Of a stretch of DNA of 64,000 nucleotides, positions 62,706 through 64,000 are shown piece after piece. Position numbers and translations under genes: made by a program. Origin of the DNA: Promethearchaeota archaeon (lineage in GTDB: Archaea > Asgardarchaeota > Lokiarchaeia > Sigynarchaeales > SOKP01); the NCBI GenBank assembly GCA_013375495.1, contig JABXKC010000018.1, positions 10,161 through 74,160 of the forward strand. The letters are read 5' to 3'. The notes beneath the pieces were generated by a model. That model was given only the letters and a program-made list of their open reading frames with translations. It searched no databases and had not been told where the DNA came from. How positions within the stretch are numbered: position 1 is the stretch's first letter; each line of letters opens with the position of its first letter.

Positions 62706-63695
62706 TTAAAAATCAATATTTTGACCAATTCCTTCTTTTAGAGCTCTGTCATAAACTAATTTTCCAACAGCTACATCTTGCGCGCTAATTCCGACAGATT
62801 TAAACACAGTAATTTCTGATTCCAAAGTACGGCTCTTCTTTTTCCCAGTTATAATGTTTCCTATTGAAATAATATTGTCTTTAGAAATAATTCCTTCTTC
62901 AATTGGAATTATAAAATCACCGGCTTCAGCTAAACAAGCCTCTTTTAATCCGGCTACAAGTAACGACGCTCTTTTAATTGTTCTTGAATCCAATTCCCGA
63001 GCATCCGGGGCATGAGCACCAATAGAAGAAATATGTACGCCTTCCGGGGCTTTATCACCTGCGAATATTGGAGTTGTACTAGTAGTTGCTGCTACAATAA
63101 TATCAGTTTTAGAGAGTAGATCATCACCAGAATTAGTAATTTCAACTTCAATTCCTAATTCTTTTTCAATTTCGTTTTTAAAGCTTTCAGCGGCGTCGTT
63201 TTTGAAATCAAAAACTTTACATTTTTCTAATTTTTGGTTTAATCCGTAAAATACCCCAGAAACTTGCTTTCTTGCTTGAACGCCCGCGCTATATATACTC
63301 ATCGTAGTGCTATCTTTTCGAGCTAAGTATTTAACAGACACCCCTGTAGCAGCTCCAGTTCGCATTGCCGTAATAAGGCTACCATCCATAATTCCAACAA
63401 TGTCGCCAGTATTTATGTCTTGAATCATCACTTTCGCCAAAACAGTAGGCATATTGTATTTCTCCGGATTTTTTTTATAAACAGACACTATTTTTGTCGC
63501 GAGAGCGCTCATTTCACCCCCAATAATACCTGGCATTACTAAAGTTAACCCTGGAGCGGGATCAGTAATTGCTATTCGTTGTGGAACAAATGCATTCCCG
63601 AGTGTTAGTTGTTTGTAAGCCTCTTCTACATATTCTAACGCATCTGCCATATTTAATAATTCTGCTACATTAGTTTTTGTTAAAATTCTTACCAT
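62706..63695 (-). CDS. Ornithine cyclodeaminase / mu-crystallin family dehydrogenase
   Basis: The protein has 329 residues. It starts with VRILTKTNVAELLNMADALEYVEEAY. The MDGSLITAMRTGAATGVS run is the substrate/active-site stretch (Arg and Thr) and IYSAGVQARKQ is the NAD-binding turn (usual GxGxQA with Gly changed to Ser). DIIVAATTSTTPIF and ISSIGAHAPDARELD follow. Archaeal members act as alanine dehydrogenase or related imine reductase. The Ser in place of Gly may affect cofactor choice. The next gene lies beyond the window edge. Confidence 0.85.
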   Translation of the reverse strand: MVRILTKTNVAELLNMADALEYVEEAYKQLTLGNAFVPQRIAITDPAPGLTLVMPGIIGGEMSALATKIVSVYKKNPEKYNMPTVLAKVMIQDINTGDIVGIMDGSLITAMRTGAATGVSVKYLARKDSTTMSIYSAGVQARKQVSGVFYGLNQKLEKCKVFDFKNDAAESFKNEIEKELGIEVEITNSGDDLLSKTDIIVAATTSTTPIFAGDKAPEGVHISSIGAHAPDARELDSRTIKRASLLVAGLKEACLAEAGDFIIPIEEGIISKDNIISIGNIITGKKKSRTLESEITVFKSVGISAQDVAVGKLVYDRALKEGIGQNIDF

Positions 63696-63873
63696 TTTTA
63701 AAATTTCACCACGTTTTAGATTTAAAAATAAATAAAGTATTATTCTTGAGCTATTAAATTTATATAAAAATTGGGTTATAACCGTAATTTTAAAAAATTT
63801 TTCCCAAAATCAGATACAACTATTTTTTTTTTGTAATTTAAAAATTAACTTTGTTTTTATGTGAGATTTTTTT

Positions 63874-64000
63874 ATGTCAAATAGGTCCGTTTATGAAACA
63901 TATTATTCAAGATTATATGATACAATCCAAAAATATGTCAAAAATTTAATCTTAAGATTTTTAACTTTATTTCCGATAGTTTCGCGAATTTCTTTCTTAG
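63874..64000 (+). CDS. Start of an unidentified gene at the right edge
   Basis: An open frame from ATG runs to the window end (42 codons). It reads MSNRSVYETYYSRLYDTIQK and then a basic/hydrophobic stretch with KNLILRFLTLFPIVSRI that may be the first membrane helix. Too short to assign. A TATA-like stretch lies upstream. Confidence 0.4.
   Translation, partial: MSNRSVYETYYSRLYDTIQKYVKNLILRFLTLFPIVSRISFL

Overview
This AT-rich 64 kb window looks like a chromosomal segment of an Asgard archaeon, most likely of the Lokiarchaeia (Promethearchaeota) group. I infer this from archaeal information-processing genes (a histone, an Sm-like protein, a tRNA gene with introns). They sit beside eukaryote-like families: an Arf-like GTPase, two roadblock-Rab-like GTPases, longin-like proteins, a RING-H2 finger and a dual-specificity phosphatase. 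A secreted protease also ends in a PGY/transmembrane/KKR tail of the archaeal CTERM sorting type. No rRNA operon, CRISPR array, prophage or transposase gene was seen.

Layout. 1-9 kb: end of a ketopantoate-reductase-like gene, a histidine phosphatase, two adjacent MscS channels, a DUF438/hemerythrin/PAS sensor, a PH-like/zinc-ribbon protein, a cold-shock protein, a nitroreductase and an FTR1 iron permease with operator-like repeats upstream. 9-17 kb: a DsrEFH/TusDCB-like sulfur-relay operon, a GNAT-thioredoxin-like fusion, a small regulator next to a thioredoxin, a longin-type protein and a geranylgeranyl-reductase-like flavoprotein. 17-25 kb: a secreted penicillin acylase, then a small-protein/7TM/7TM cluster followed by the Arf-like GTPase, then a 785-residue repeat protein. 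25-35 kb: an amidohydrolase, an unknown protein, the phosphatase, a 1530-residue surface cysteine protease inside a 5 kb block flanked by 131-bp direct repeats, and a NUDIX hydrolase. 35-43 kb: thiC facing thiD-thiN, the RING protein, tandem roadblock-GTPases and a decarboxylating dehydrogenase. 43-50 kb: small membrane proteins, Hsp20, histone, an MFS transporter and a tungsten aldehyde oxidoreductase with two ubiquitin-fold MoaD-like partners. 50-64 kb: tRNA-Arg(CCU) with two introns, an LSm protein, a phosphoesterase, glycerate kinase, a cytosolic poly-Glu beta-sandwich protein, a beta-propeller protein, a longin-like protein, a ferredoxin, diaminopropionate ammonia-lyase and an ornithine-cyclodeaminase-family enzyme.

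The genes suggest an anaerobic or microaerobic heterotroph that degrades peptides and amino acids, oxidises aldehydes with tungsten enzymes, makes thiamine and carries a GTPase-based signalling or membrane system. The most notable observations are the two-intron tRNA, the repeat-flanked insertion, several short gene fossils in intergenic DNA (lipoamide dehydrogenase, acyl-CoA synthetase, NMT1-type binding protein, geranylgeranyl reductase), and two uncharacterised clusters: the 7TM/Arf cluster at 20-23 kb and the beta-sandwich/propeller/longin cluster at 55-60 kb.

All family calls rest on reading motifs by eye; no database search was run.
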